Below, one piece after another: positions 16,402 through 23,941 of a stretch of 64,000 bases of DNA. The notes beneath the pieces are model-generated. The model had not been told where the DNA came from. It saw only the letters and a list, made by a program, of their open reading frames with translations, and searched no databases. Positions within the stretch are counted from its first letter, which is position 1. Each line of letters begins with the position of its first letter. Origin of the DNA: Salegentibacter_A chungangensis (GTDB lineage Bacteria > Bacteroidota > Bacteroidia > Flavobacteriales > Flavobacteriaceae); the NCBI RefSeq assembly GCF_042678405.1, contig NZ_JBHTLI010000003.1, positions 124,001-188,000 on the forward strand. Reading direction: 5' to 3'. The translations under genes were made by a program, and so were the position numbers.

Positions 16402-17945
16402 GTAATTCTCCCAAAACCTTAAGGCTCATTCTTGGAGATCAACTCAATTATAACCACAGTTGGTTCAAAACAACTCACAGCAATATCACTTATGTGTTAA
16501 TGGAGATGCGCCAGGAGACCGATTATGTGAAGCATCATATTCAGAAAATCGTCGGATTTTTCAAAGCGATGAGACATTTCGCAACCCATCTTAAAGAAAG
16601 GGAACATAAAGTAATTTACCTCAAAATAAACGATAAGAACAATCTTCAAAGTTTAGATGAAAACCTTTCCGCGCTATTAAAAGAGAACAACTTTGAAAAG
16701 TTCGAATATCAACTGCCGGATGAATACCGGCTTGACCAACAACTAAAGGATTTTTGCAAAAAGCTCAAAATTGGGACGGAAGCCTCTACTACGGAACATT
16801 TCCTGACCAGCAGAAAAGAGCTTGAAGACTTCTACCAAGGAAAAAATCAGCTTACTATGGAATATTTCTACCGCTACATGAGGAAGAAATACAACATACT
16901 TATGTTAAACGACAAAGATCCTGAGGGCGGGAAATGGAATTTTGACAAATCGAACCGAAAAAAATGGAAAGGAAAACCCGAAATTCCTCACGAGCGTGGG
17001 TTTAGAAAGGATGCATCTAAGCTCCTGGAAGAAATCGAAAAAGCCGGCATAGAAAGTATGGGGAGTATAGAGGCCCAAAATTTCAACTGGCCTGAAAGCA
17101 GACAGGATGCCCTTTCTGTTTTAAATTATTTCTGCGAGAACCTGCTTGTTCATTTCGGGGATTTTCAGGATGCTATGCATACCGAACAAGCTTACCTCTT
17201 TCATTCAAGATTATCTTTTGCACTAAACACCAAAATGCTTCACCCCCTGGAGGTGATAGAAAAAGTTACCGAGCACTGGCGTTTAAATAAAGAGCATATC
17301 GACATTTCACAGGCAGAGGGTTTTATCAGGCAAATTCTTGGCTGGAGGGAATATATGCGCGGAATTTACTGGAGAGAAATGCCCGGTTACCGTAGAAGCA
17401 ATCGCCTTAGAAACCAAAACAAACTGCCTGAATTTTACTGGAATGGCGATACTAAAATGAACTGTCTTCATCACTCCATAAAACAGAGTCTGGAAACCGC
17501 TTATGCCCATCATATACAGCGGCTAATGATCACAGGCAATTTTGCACTTCTCACCAACACTCATCCCGATTATGTTGACACGTGGTATCTCGGTGTCTAT
17601 ATGGATGCCATAGAATGGGCAGAGATCACCAATACCCGTGGGATGAGCCAGTTTGCCGATGGCGGCCTCGTGGCAACCAAACCCTATATTTCCAGTGGCA
17701 GTTATATTAACAAGATGAGCAATTACTGCAAAGACTGCCATTATAATGTCAATAAGAAAACCGAGGAGGATGCCTGCCCTTTCAACAGTCTTTACTGGAA
17801 TTTCCTGGATGAAAAGAAGGAGTTTCTTAAAGATAATAACAGAATGGGTATGATGATGAGCCTTTTGGAAAAGAAGTCAGCAAAGGAACTGAAAGAACTC
17901 AAAAACAGGGCGCAGAAAGTCATTAAAAATCCGGAGCGTTTCTAA
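16398..17945 (+). CDS. Fe-S bacterial cryptochrome/photolyase (FeS-BCP type)
   Basis: A 515-aa cryptochrome/photolyase related protein of the prokaryotic (6-4) photolyase group, which carries FAD, a second pterin/lumazine chromophore and a [4Fe-4S] cluster. The start matches the antenna domain (LRLILGDQLN). Four cysteines are visible at 356 (MNCLHH), 444 and 447 (CKDC) and 460 (ACPF), giving spacings of 88, 3 and 13 residues, as I recall for Agrobacterium PhrB. WAEITNTRGMSQFADGG and YISSGSYINKMSNYC are the FAD and DNA binding region. It likely repairs (6-4) photoproducts with blue light; a signalling role cannot be excluded. Its ATG overlaps the flavin reductase stop. Confidence 0.94.
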   Translation: MSNSPKTLRLILGDQLNYNHSWFKTTHSNITYVLMEMRQETDYVKHHIQKIVGFFKAMRHFATHLKEREHKVIYLKINDKNNLQSLDENLSALLKENNFEKFEYQLPDEYRLDQQLKDFCKKLKIGTEASTTEHFLTSRKELEDFYQGKNQLTMEYFYRYMRKKYNILMLNDKDPEGGKWNFDKSNRKKWKGKPEIPHERGFRKDASKLLEEIEKAGIESMGSIEAQNFNWPESRQDALSVLNYFCENLLVHFGDFQDAMHTEQAYLFHSRLSFALNTKMLHPLEVIEKVTEHWRLNKEHIDISQAEGFIRQILGWREYMRGIYWREMPGYRRSNRLRNQNKLPEFYWNGDTKMNCLHHSIKQSLETAYAHHIQRLMITGNFALLTNTHPDYVDTWYLGVYMDAIEWAEITNTRGMSQFADGGLVATKPYISSGSYINKMSNYCKDCHYNVNKKTEEDACPFNSLYWNFLDEKKEFLKDNNRMGMMMSLLEKKSAKELKELKNRAQKVIKNPERF

Positions 17946-18032
17946 ATTCGATAAGTTAAACACTAGTTAAAAACTTCAGCTACAGTAAGCTATTCCATAA
18001 ATTAGTATGTAGAACCAACCAAATCAAACAAA

Positions 18033-18191
18033 ATGAGGGGCCTAATTTGGCTTATTGTAGTGATCTTAATCATCTTATGGTTAATAGGCTACTTCGGTTT
18101 TGGAGATGCCGTAGGAAACCTAATCCATATTTTACTGGTACTTGCCATTATAGGAATCATTTACCGCCTGGCAACCGGAAGAAGACTTTAA
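18033..18191 (+). CDS. Lmo0937-type small membrane protein, copy 1
   Basis: A 52-residue peptide made of two hydrophobic helices (about 4-20 and 27-44) joined by a GYFGFGD turn and ended by YRLATGRRL. This matches the short 'lmo0937 family' membrane proteins, whose function is unknown though relatives are often linked to stress. A second copy with the same architecture follows 78 bases downstream. The two share the pattern LxWLIVV...GYF-F-D...IHIL-VLA...TGRRL. No Shine-Dalgarno is visible. Confidence 0.8.
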   Translation: MRGLIWLIVVILIILWLIGYFGFGDAVGNLIHILLVLAIIGIIYRLATGRRL

Positions 18192-18269
18192 TCAGGCTCA
18201 GTGAAAATTAAAAATAACTAACTTAAAACCAATTAACCAGCAACATTGTTGCAACTAAAACTAACCGAT

Positions 18270-18425
18270 ATGAGAGATTTACTTTGGCTTATTGTAGTAT
18301 TACTGATTATAGGATGGCTTGTAGGATACTTTGCCTTTCCAGATTTGGGCAGTATTATCCACATCCTGATCGTACTTGCAGTAATTCTTATTCTGTACAA
18401 GCTACTAACAGGCCGCAGATTATAA
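18270..18425 (+). CDS. Lmo0937-type small membrane protein, copy 2
   Basis: A 51-residue paralogue of the gene at 18033 with two membrane helices (about 4-20 and 29-44), a GYFAFPDLG turn and the same LTGRRL ending. Identity to copy 1 is high at the N-terminus (LLWLIVVLLII versus LIWLIVVILII) and the C-terminus, lower in the turn. This points to a tandem duplication. Function unknown. A clear terminator follows, so the two peptides probably form one small unit. Confidence 0.8.
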   Translation: MRDLLWLIVVLLIIGWLVGYFAFPDLGSIIHILIVLAVILILYKLLTGRRL

Positions 18426-18447
18426 GTCTGACAGAGAAAATATTAAT

Positions 18448-18475
18448 AACCCTTTGAAAGATCAAAGGGTTTTTT
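18448..18475 (+). terminator. Terminator after the tandem membrane peptides
   Basis: AACCCTTTGA at 18448-18457 pairs with TCAAAGGGTT at 18462-18471 around an AAGA loop, followed by a T run. Confidence 0.88.
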
Positions 18476-18510
18476 AATTTAAATTATCTAATCGCAGAAA
18501 GTTGAAAGAT

Positions 18511-19269
18511 ATGTGGAACCTGAAAAATAAATATGCCCTTATTACCGGTGGTACAAAAGGAATTGGGAAAGCAACGGTAATGGAGTTTCTCGAATTAGGG
18601 GCTGAAGTTCTTTTTACGGCCCGTGACGAAACAGAGGTCAGGGCTTTAGAAAAAGAATTAAAGGCAAAAAAATACAAGGTATCCGGATTGGTTGCCGATG
18701 TGACCAAACCTGAAGACCGAAACAAAATAAACAGTTTCATTGAAGGCAACTGGAAAAAACTGAATATTCTTGTGAATAATGCCGGGACTAACATCAGGAA
18801 ACCTGCCAGGTCCTATACCGAGGCCGAATTCCGGAAAGTTACCGAGGTCAATTTGATAGCTCCCTTCGAGCTATCCAGAAAAATGAATCCCTGGCTGGCA
18901 GCTTCAGGATCTGCCAGCATCATTAATGTAGCATCTTCGGCGGCTATGCAGGATGTAGGGACGGGAGTTCCGTATGCTATGTCTAAAGCCGGTTTGCTTC
19001 AGCAAACCAGGAGCCTTGCTTCCGAATGGGCAGAAGAAGACATAAGAGTAAATGCCGTTTCTCCCTGGTTCACAAAAACCCCGCTTACCGATGGCTATCT
19101 AGATCAGCCCGAAAAGTTGGAGGCCATACTAAGAAGAACGCCTATGAAGCGAGTTGCGGAAGCCAAAGAAATGGCTTCGGTAATAGCCTTCCTGGCGATG
19201 GAAAAGTCTTCCTATATCACGGGACAAAATATTGTGGTTGATGGCGGAATGAGCATAAATGCTCTTTAG
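18511..19269 (+). CDS. SDR family NAD(P)-dependent oxidoreductase (tropinone reductase-like)
   Basis: A 252-aa classical short-chain dehydrogenase. The cofactor motif is TGGTKGIG near the start, NNAG is present (VNNAGTN), and the catalytic Ser and YxxxK occur as VASSAA and YAMSKAG. The C-terminal GQNIVVDGG is standard. Overall it looks most like the plant and bacterial 'tropinone reductase-like' group, but the substrate cannot be predicted. ATG 18511 was preferred to a TTG at 18502 because [14 protein letters not shown] is the usual N-terminus length. Its upstream neighbour is separated by a terminator. Confidence 0.9.
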   Translation: MWNLKNKYALITGGTKGIGKATVMEFLELGAEVLFTARDETEVRALEKELKAKKYKVSGLVADVTKPEDRNKINSFIEGNWKKLNILVNNAGTNIRKPARSYTEAEFRKVTEVNLIAPFELSRKMNPWLAASGSASIINVASSAAMQDVGTGVPYAMSKAGLLQQTRSLASEWAEEDIRVNAVSPWFTKTPLTDGYLDQPEKLEAILRRTPMKRVAEAKEMASVIAFLAMEKSSYITGQNIVVDGGMSINAL

Positions 19270-19304
19270 AGCAGCTTTTTGTATATTGAATTAAAATCCA
19301 ACCA

Positions 19305-19985
19305 ATGAAAAAATCACTATTCCTGGGGCTAATCGTCCTATTCTCTTTCTCCTGTAAAAACAACAATAAATCTGTTGCAGAAATTAAAACACCTGAATCT
19401 CAGAAAGAACAATCTGAAATTCAGCAAAAGATAGCCAAGGCTAATGGCCTGAATGCATTTAAGGATGTGGAGCAACTTCAGTTCACTTTTAATGTAAAAG
19501 TTGGCGATTCTATCAGGTCTAAAAGAAATTGGACCTGGCACCCAAAATCAGGCGAAATTAGGCTTACCCAGGGCGACATAAGCCAGATATATAAAAAGGA
19601 CGGCGAGCTTAGCGAGAAGGAAAAAGAGATGGATCACAAATTCATCAACGATTCCTACTGGCTGTTTTTCCCTTTTCAAATGGTCTGGTCTGACGCTAAG
19701 ATCTCAAAAGAGTCCAAAACCCAGGCCCCTATCAGCAAACGGGAAATGAACAGGATAATTGTTTCTTATCCTCAGGGAGGTTACACCCCCGGAGATAGTT
19801 ATGAGATTTATTATGACGAGGAGATGATGATAAGAGAATGGGTCTATAATTCTGCTGACGGAAAAAGAAAATCACCTTATACCTGGGAAGATTATAAAGA
19901 GTACAAAGGAATAAAAATTGCCCAATCCCATAAATCTGAAGATGGGAATGTAGAGATCTTCTTCACCAACATCAAAGTGAAGTAA
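19305..19985 (+). CDS. Lipoprotein of unknown function
   Basis: A 226-aa predicted lipoprotein, signal MKKSLFLGLIVLFS with lipobox SFSC, then a Lys/Glu-rich linker to about residue 45. The rest is beta-rich with several Trp/Tyr positions (KRNWTWHPKSG, YWLFFPFQMVW, YEIYYDEEMM). The alternation resembles the LolA-like folds that bind lipids, but no signature settles this. It lies 35 bases after the SDR gene and may be co-transcribed with it. It ends before a long perfect hairpin shared with the beta-lactamase-like gene. Confidence 0.75.
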   Translation: MKKSLFLGLIVLFSFSCKNNNKSVAEIKTPESQKEQSEIQQKIAKANGLNAFKDVEQLQFTFNVKVGDSIRSKRNWTWHPKSGEIRLTQGDISQIYKKDGELSEKEKEMDHKFINDSYWLFFPFQMVWSDAKISKESKTQAPISKREMNRIIVSYPQGGYTPGDSYEIYYDEEMMIREWVYNSADGKRKSPYTWEDYKEYKGIKIAQSHKSEDGNVEIFFTNIKVK

Positions 19986-19994
19986 ATGCTTCTG

Positions 19995-20036
19995 AAAAAC
20001 AGCAAATCGGGTCAAATGACCCGATTTGCTGTTCTA
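19995..20036. terminator. Long bidirectional hairpin terminator
   Basis: A perfect 16-bp stem: AACAGCAAATCGGGTC at 19998-20013 with GACCCGATTTGCTGTT at 20018-20033, loop AAAT. It sits between converging genes that stop at 19985 and 20034. Flanking A and T tracts are short but present on both sides. Confidence 0.85.
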
Positions 20037-20963
20037 ATATTTTATATTCCCCAGTATCTCCTTTGCTTTTTCAGCAGGACTCCAATCAGATTGCGGTTCA
20101 AAATAGTTCCAGAGAAACGCTGAAATCCTGCGTTGAAGCTGCCAGGCTTCATTATCATAATTCCAGGATTGATCTTTGTTATTTTTAGTAGCAATATAGA
20201 ACACATAATCTCCATTAGGTGCGTTAACCATCACAAGCTCTGAACGGGAATCATTTACCATCCCTTGTTTTGCCGCAGTCTGAACATAGGGAGGAATTTG
20301 TGAAAGCGCGTAATCTGTATAAAACGAATTGCTCATCATTCTGTACATTTCGTCACTAGATGCAGGACTTATGAGCTCCCTTTTTCTCATCTTCACCAGT
20401 AAAGAAGCCATTTCCCTGGGAGTGGTCTGTCCCCAGCCATATTCTTCCCAATCCTTCTTCCGGCCTTCAGTTCTGGAATTAACTCTGGTGTACCGCAGCC
20501 CAAGTTCCTCCATCAACCGGTTAATCTCTTCTCCCCCACCTGCAAGTTCCTGATTCCAAAGGGAAGTTGTATTATCACTAAAAGTGATCATTAGTGCCGA
20601 AAGGGTCCGCAAATCGGTTTGAGTGCTGTCTCTGTAAAACTGCATAAGCCCAGATCCTCCATAGGCACGCTCTTTATTGTAAAGCAATGAATCTGTAAGG
20701 TAAAGCTGGCCTTTATCAATTTTATCGAAAACACCTATAAGTATCGGTACTTTTACGATGCTTGCAGTCGGGAAAATTGTATCTGCATTTATTGCAGCTT
20801 CCTTACCGGTCTTCAGGTTATAAACATAAACACCGGCATCTCCGTTAAAACCTTCAATTATACTGCTTAAATCTTGCTCGAGCTTTTCATCGATTTCCGG
20901 TCTCTGAGCACTCATAAATGAAACGAAAGACAGCAATAAAACTAAGAAAAGCCCGAACTTCAT
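20034..20963 (-). CDS. Class A beta-lactamase-like serine hydrolase, exported
   Basis: A 309-aa exported protein with signal sequence MKFGLFLVLLLSFVSFMSAQ. The active-site motif is SIVK (Ser68-Lys71) and the second is SDN (129-131), both as in class A enzymes. An omega-loop Glu at 166 precedes QTTPREMA. The third motif, usually KTG, reads KQG (232-234), and the usual Asn after the omega Glu is a Lys, so activity against beta-lactams is uncertain. Start ATG 20963 is preferred over 20972 because it leaves a standard signal. It begins shortly after the kynU stop and may share that transcript. Resistance should not be assumed. Confidence 0.82.
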   Translation of the reverse strand: MKFGLFLVLLLSFVSFMSAQRPEIDEKLEQDLSSIIEGFNGDAGVYVYNLKTGKEAAINADTIFPTASIVKVPILIGVFDKIDKGQLYLTDSLLYNKERAYGGSGLMQFYRDSTQTDLRTLSALMITFSDNTTSLWNQELAGGGEEINRLMEELGLRYTRVNSRTEGRKKDWEEYGWGQTTPREMASLLVKMRKRELISPASSDEMYRMMSNSFYTDYALSQIPPYVQTAAKQGMVNDSRSELVMVNAPNGDYVFYIATKNNKDQSWNYDNEAWQLQRRISAFLWNYFEPQSDWSPAEKAKEILGNIKY

Positions 20964-20979
20964 AACAGTCATATTGAAT

Positions 20980-22269
20980 TTAACCCTGAACCTGTTTCTT
21001 TAAGATCCCCTCCTTAAGGATCTGTCCGAAATTGTACATATCTTCAAAGGAACAGTAGAAAGGTGCAGGTGCAAGCCTGATCACATTTGGCTCCCTCCAG
21101 TCGGTAATCACCCCCTTGTCCATAAGAAAATTAAAAAGTCCCCGGCCTTCTCCGTGGAGAAATACAGAAAGCTGAGTTCCCCGTTCTTTCTGACTTGAAG
21201 GAGTAATGATCTCAAAAGAACTCTCCACATCCTTATCTATCTCGTGAAGCACATACTCAAGATAAGCCACAATCTTATTTCTTTTCTCAATAAGTGCCGG
21301 CATTCCTACTTTATCAAACATCTCTAAAGAAGCCAGGTAAGGCGCCAGGGCAAGAATAGGAGCATTGCTTATCTGCCAGGCGTGAGCTGTTGGTTCCGGC
21401 TGAAACTCCGGTTCCATAAGGAATCGGCGATCTTTGTTATGTCCCCACCAGCCTTCAAATCTCGGTATATCTTTACGCCCGTGATATTTTTTATTAATAA
21501 AACATCCCGAAGCATTTCCCGGGCCACTGTTCATATATTTATAACTGCACCAGGCAGCAAAGTCCACATTCCATTCGCTCAGTTTCAGCTCAATATTACC
21601 CGCGGCATGAGCAAGGTCCCAGCCTACAAAAGCACCGGCCTGATGTCCGGCTTCAGTAATGGTCTTCATATCCAGCACCTGACCGGTATAATAATTAACT
21701 CCGCCAATAAGCACGAGTGCACATTCTTCCCCAACTTCTTCAATTTTGGCAAGAATATCCTCTGTTCTGAAGTGATGTTCCCCTTCCCTCTTTTTAAGCT
21801 CTACTATAGCTTCATCGGGCTCAAGACCGTGAAAACGCACCTGGCTGGAGATCATATACTGATCGCTGGGGAAGGCCTTTTCTTCGCATATAATCTTAAA
21901 ACGTTTTGCCGTAGGCCTGTAAAATGAGACCATTAACAGGTGAAGATTAACGGTAAGAGTATTCATCACGGTTACTTCTTCAGCTTTCGCCCCAACGATC
22001 TTCGCAAGCTTCCCTGAGAACCTTTCGTGATAATCCCACCAGGGTTTATCGGCATAAAAATGCCCTTCCACAGCCAGTTCTGCCCAGTCTTTCATTACCT
22101 CATCCACATATTTTTGAGCAGATTTGGGCTGAAGGCCTAAGGAATTTCCGGTAAAATAGATCACTTCTTTTCCATTCACGCGAGGAAAAATAAATTCATC
22201 TCTATATTCAGACAAAGGATCCTGCGCATCCAGCTGTTGCGCAAATTCCCTGGTATTCTCAAATTGCAT
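20980..22269 (-). CDS. kynU: Kynureninase
   Basis: A PLP enzyme (429 aa) that cleaves kynurenine to anthranilate and alanine, or 3-hydroxykynurenine to 3-hydroxyanthranilate and alanine. The fold-type I signatures are visible: TGNSLGLQP near the start, VMNTLTVNLHLLM, VGWDLAHAAGN with the PLP-binding Asp, and the Schiff-base Lys in CSYKYMNSGPG. VIRLAPAPFY near the end is also typical. With kmo in the same window, 3-hydroxykynurenine is the likely substrate, giving a route towards quinolinate and NAD. Formamidase and 3-hydroxyanthranilate dioxygenase genes are not in this window. Confidence 0.95.
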   Translation of the reverse strand: MQFENTREFAQQLDAQDPLSEYRDEFIFPRVNGKEVIYFTGNSLGLQPKSAQKYVDEVMKDWAELAVEGHFYADKPWWDYHERFSGKLAKIVGAKAEEVTVMNTLTVNLHLLMVSFYRPTAKRFKIICEEKAFPSDQYMISSQVRFHGLEPDEAIVELKKREGEHHFRTEDILAKIEEVGEECALVLIGGVNYYTGQVLDMKTITEAGHQAGAFVGWDLAHAAGNIELKLSEWNVDFAAWCSYKYMNSGPGNASGCFINKKYHGRKDIPRFEGWWGHNKDRRFLMEPEFQPEPTAHAWQISNAPILALAPYLASLEMFDKVGMPALIEKRNKIVAYLEYVLHEIDKDVESSFEIITPSSQKERGTQLSVFLHGEGRGLFNFLMDKGVITDWREPNVIRLAPAPFYCSFEDMYNFGQILKEGILKKQVQG

Positions 22270-22344
22270 ATTTTTCAGATATTTCCGTAAAAATACAATT
22301 TACTGGCAACTTTTATAATTTCGTCTGGAAAGACCGGAATTTCA

Positions 22345-22352
22345 TAAATTTG
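22345..22352 (+). promoter_or_regulatory. Candidate -7 box for the O-methyltransferase gene
   Basis: TAAATTTG matches TAnnTTTG and ends 14 bases before the ATG at 22367, which would give a very short leader. A TTC rather than TTG occurs at the ideal -33 spacing. Confidence 0.35.
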
Positions 22353-22366
22353 CTTAAAAACCAGAT

Positions 22367-23008
22367 ATGCATTTCTTACCTGAAGCAATAGATGATTATA
22401 TAATTGAACACTCGGCAAAAGAACCGGAATTACTGGCCAAGCTCAACAGGGAGACCAACCAGAAAGTGCTTCAGCCAAGGATGCTTAGCGGCCATTACCA
22501 GGGCAGAGTCCTGAGTTTGCTATCTAAGATGAAATCGCCTAAGTCTGTTCTGGAGATCGGGACATATACAGGCTATTCGGCTTTATGTCTTGCCGAAGGT
22601 CTTGTGAAGGGCGGTGAGCTTCATACAATAGATGTAAATGAAGAATTATTTGATTTTCAGAAGAAATATTTTGAGGCTTCAGAATATAAAGGGCAGATAA
22701 AGCAGTACCTTGGGGACGCACTTCAGATCATCCCCCAGATAAAATCGAAATTCGACCTGGCATTTATTGATGCCGATAAGCCTAATTACCCAGCCTATTT
22801 TGAACTTATTATAGATAAAATGAATCCCGGCGGAATCATACTTTCCGATAACGTTCTCTGGAGTGGTAAGGTTGTTGAAAAAGTGAAGGAAGATGATGAA
22901 TCTACCAAAGCTTTACTGCACTATAATAAACTTTTGAATACCGATGAGCGCCTGGAAACCGTAATTCTCCCAATTCGCGACGGACTCACGCTAAGCAGGG
23001 TAAAATAA
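22367..23008 (+). CDS. Class I SAM-dependent O-methyltransferase (COMT-like)
   Basis: A 213-aa methyltransferase of the bacterial catechol-O-methyltransferase-like group. The SAM-binding motif I is VLEIGTYTGYSAL, the metal and acidic site appears in FIDADKPNYPAYF, and SDNVLWSGKV follows, as in cation-dependent O-methyltransferases. These enzymes methylate catechols or hydroxycinnamates with Mg2+; the natural substrate here is unknown. It is divergent from kynU, with 97 bases between the starts, which allows shared regulation, though nothing in the sequence proves a link to kynurenine metabolism. Confidence 0.9.
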   Translation: MHFLPEAIDDYIIEHSAKEPELLAKLNRETNQKVLQPRMLSGHYQGRVLSLLSKMKSPKSVLEIGTYTGYSALCLAEGLVKGGELHTIDVNEELFDFQKKYFEASEYKGQIKQYLGDALQIIPQIKSKFDLAFIDADKPNYPAYFELIIDKMNPGGIILSDNVLWSGKVVEKVKEDDESTKALLHYNKLLNTDERLETVILPIRDGLTLSRVK

Positions 23009-23011
23009 AGA

Positions 23012-23569
23012 TCAGATAAATCTTTTTCCTGTTCGTTCGTACAACCTGAAGAAGATATAGGCAATAAGAACACCGACCAGTGTACCTACCAGGATATCTC
23101 CCGGGTAATGTACCCCAACATAAATACGGCTCATCACAAAGAGTATGGGCCAGAGGTACATTATATAGATCCATCGGTATTTTTCTCTTAAACTAAGCAC
23201 CACAAATGTGGTAACCACAAAAGAAGAGGAGGCGTGCCCCGAAAAGAAACTATAATTGGAAGGCTCATCCAGAATACGAATAAGATCAGAAAGGTCGGGA
23301 TTATTATTAGGCCTTAAGCGTGTGGCCAGGTTCTTGACCGCGTTCGTGAGGCCGTAAGTTGTAAAGAAAGCTGCAAGCAGGAATAATCCTGTAAAGAGAG
23401 CCTTTTTCCAGTGATAGGCAGTAAAGTAAATTATAAACAAAGCGATGTATAGCGGGATCCAATGTCGCGGATTGGTCACAAATATCCAGAACTGGTCGTA
23501 AGACTCTATCCCAAGTCCGTTGAGGAAAACAAACAGTTCTCTATCCCATTCGCGTATCTGATCCCACAT
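23012..23569 (-). CDS. PAP2 family membrane phosphatase
   Basis: A 185-aa integral membrane phosphatase with about five helices. All three PAP2 signature motifs are present: KNLATRLRP, FSGHASSS (PSGH type) and SRIYVGVHYPGD. The catalytic His pair and the Asp are intact. Members dephosphorylate undecaprenyl pyrophosphate or phosphatidyl lipids on the outer side of the inner membrane; here a UppP-like or lipid A phosphatase role is possible but undecided. It starts 8 bases after tatA stops and is probably in its operon. It converges with the O-methyltransferase with only 3 bases between stops. Confidence 0.9.
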   Translation of the reverse strand: MWDQIREWDRELFVFLNGLGIESYDQFWIFVTNPRHWIPLYIALFIIYFTAYHWKKALFTGLFLLAAFFTTYGLTNAVKNLATRLRPNNNPDLSDLIRILDEPSNYSFFSGHASSSFVVTTFVVLSLREKYRWIYIMYLWPILFVMSRIYVGVHYPGDILVGTLVGVLIAYIFFRLYERTGKRFI

Positions 23570-23577
23570 AGCTCAAC

Positions 23578-23859
23578 TTATAGCCTGCGCTTCACAGAGC
23601 CTGTTATTTCATCAATATCTTCCTTCACCTTATCTACTTCTCCTTTAATATCGTTGGTGAAATCTGTATCTATACCTTGTTTCTCGGCACTTTTCTGAAT
23701 TTCACTCTTAATATCGTTGGAGGCGTTTCTAAGCGTACGCATCCCCTTACCCAATCCTCGGGCAATTTCCGGAATCTTATCTGCACCAAAGACCATCACT
23801 AATATGAATAAAATAAAAGCGATCTCGGCACCACTAATAAACAATGGAATAGTCACCAT
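23578..23859 (-). CDS. tatA: Sec-independent protein translocase subunit TatA/E
   Basis: The pore-forming small subunit of the twin-arginine export system. The N-terminal helix IAFILFILVMVFGADKIPEIARGLGKG is the TatA/B transmembrane and hinge region (two pieces joined by FGADK). An amphipathic, Lys/Glu/Asp-rich tail completes the 93-aa protein. ATG at 23859 is chosen over 23892 because the upstream ATG directly follows a terminator T run and the shorter form has the normal short N-terminus. tatC is not in this window. A putative Tat substrate lies at 60963. Confidence 0.88.
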   Translation of the reverse strand: MVTIPLFISGAEIAFILFILVMVFGADKIPEIARGLGKGMRTLRNASNDIKSEIQKSAEKQGIDTDFTNDIKGEVDKVKEDIDEITGSVKRRL

Positions 23860-23892
23860 AACTTCAACAAATATAGCCACAAATTTAGGCAT

Positions 23893-23922
23893 AAAAAAAG
23901 CCGACTCGTTAAAGTCGGCTTA
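23893..23922 (-). terminator. Terminator after the M1 peptidase gene
   Basis: On the reverse strand AAGCCGAC and GTCGGCTT form a stem around a TTTAACGA loop and are followed by a T run. It lies between the M1 peptidase stop at 23942 and tatA. Confidence 0.8.
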
Positions 23923-23941
23923 AATTATTTTTAATCAAATC

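Noticed and set aside
20034..20963. Antibiotic resistance gene
   Set aside because: The altered third motif (KQG) and omega-loop change make beta-lactamase activity uncertain, so resistance is not claimed.
23860..23892. Longer tatA start at 23892
   Set aside because: The ATG directly follows the M1 peptidase terminator T run, and the extra 11 residues (MPKFVAIFVEV) are not needed; the start at 23859 gives a normal short TatA N-terminus.
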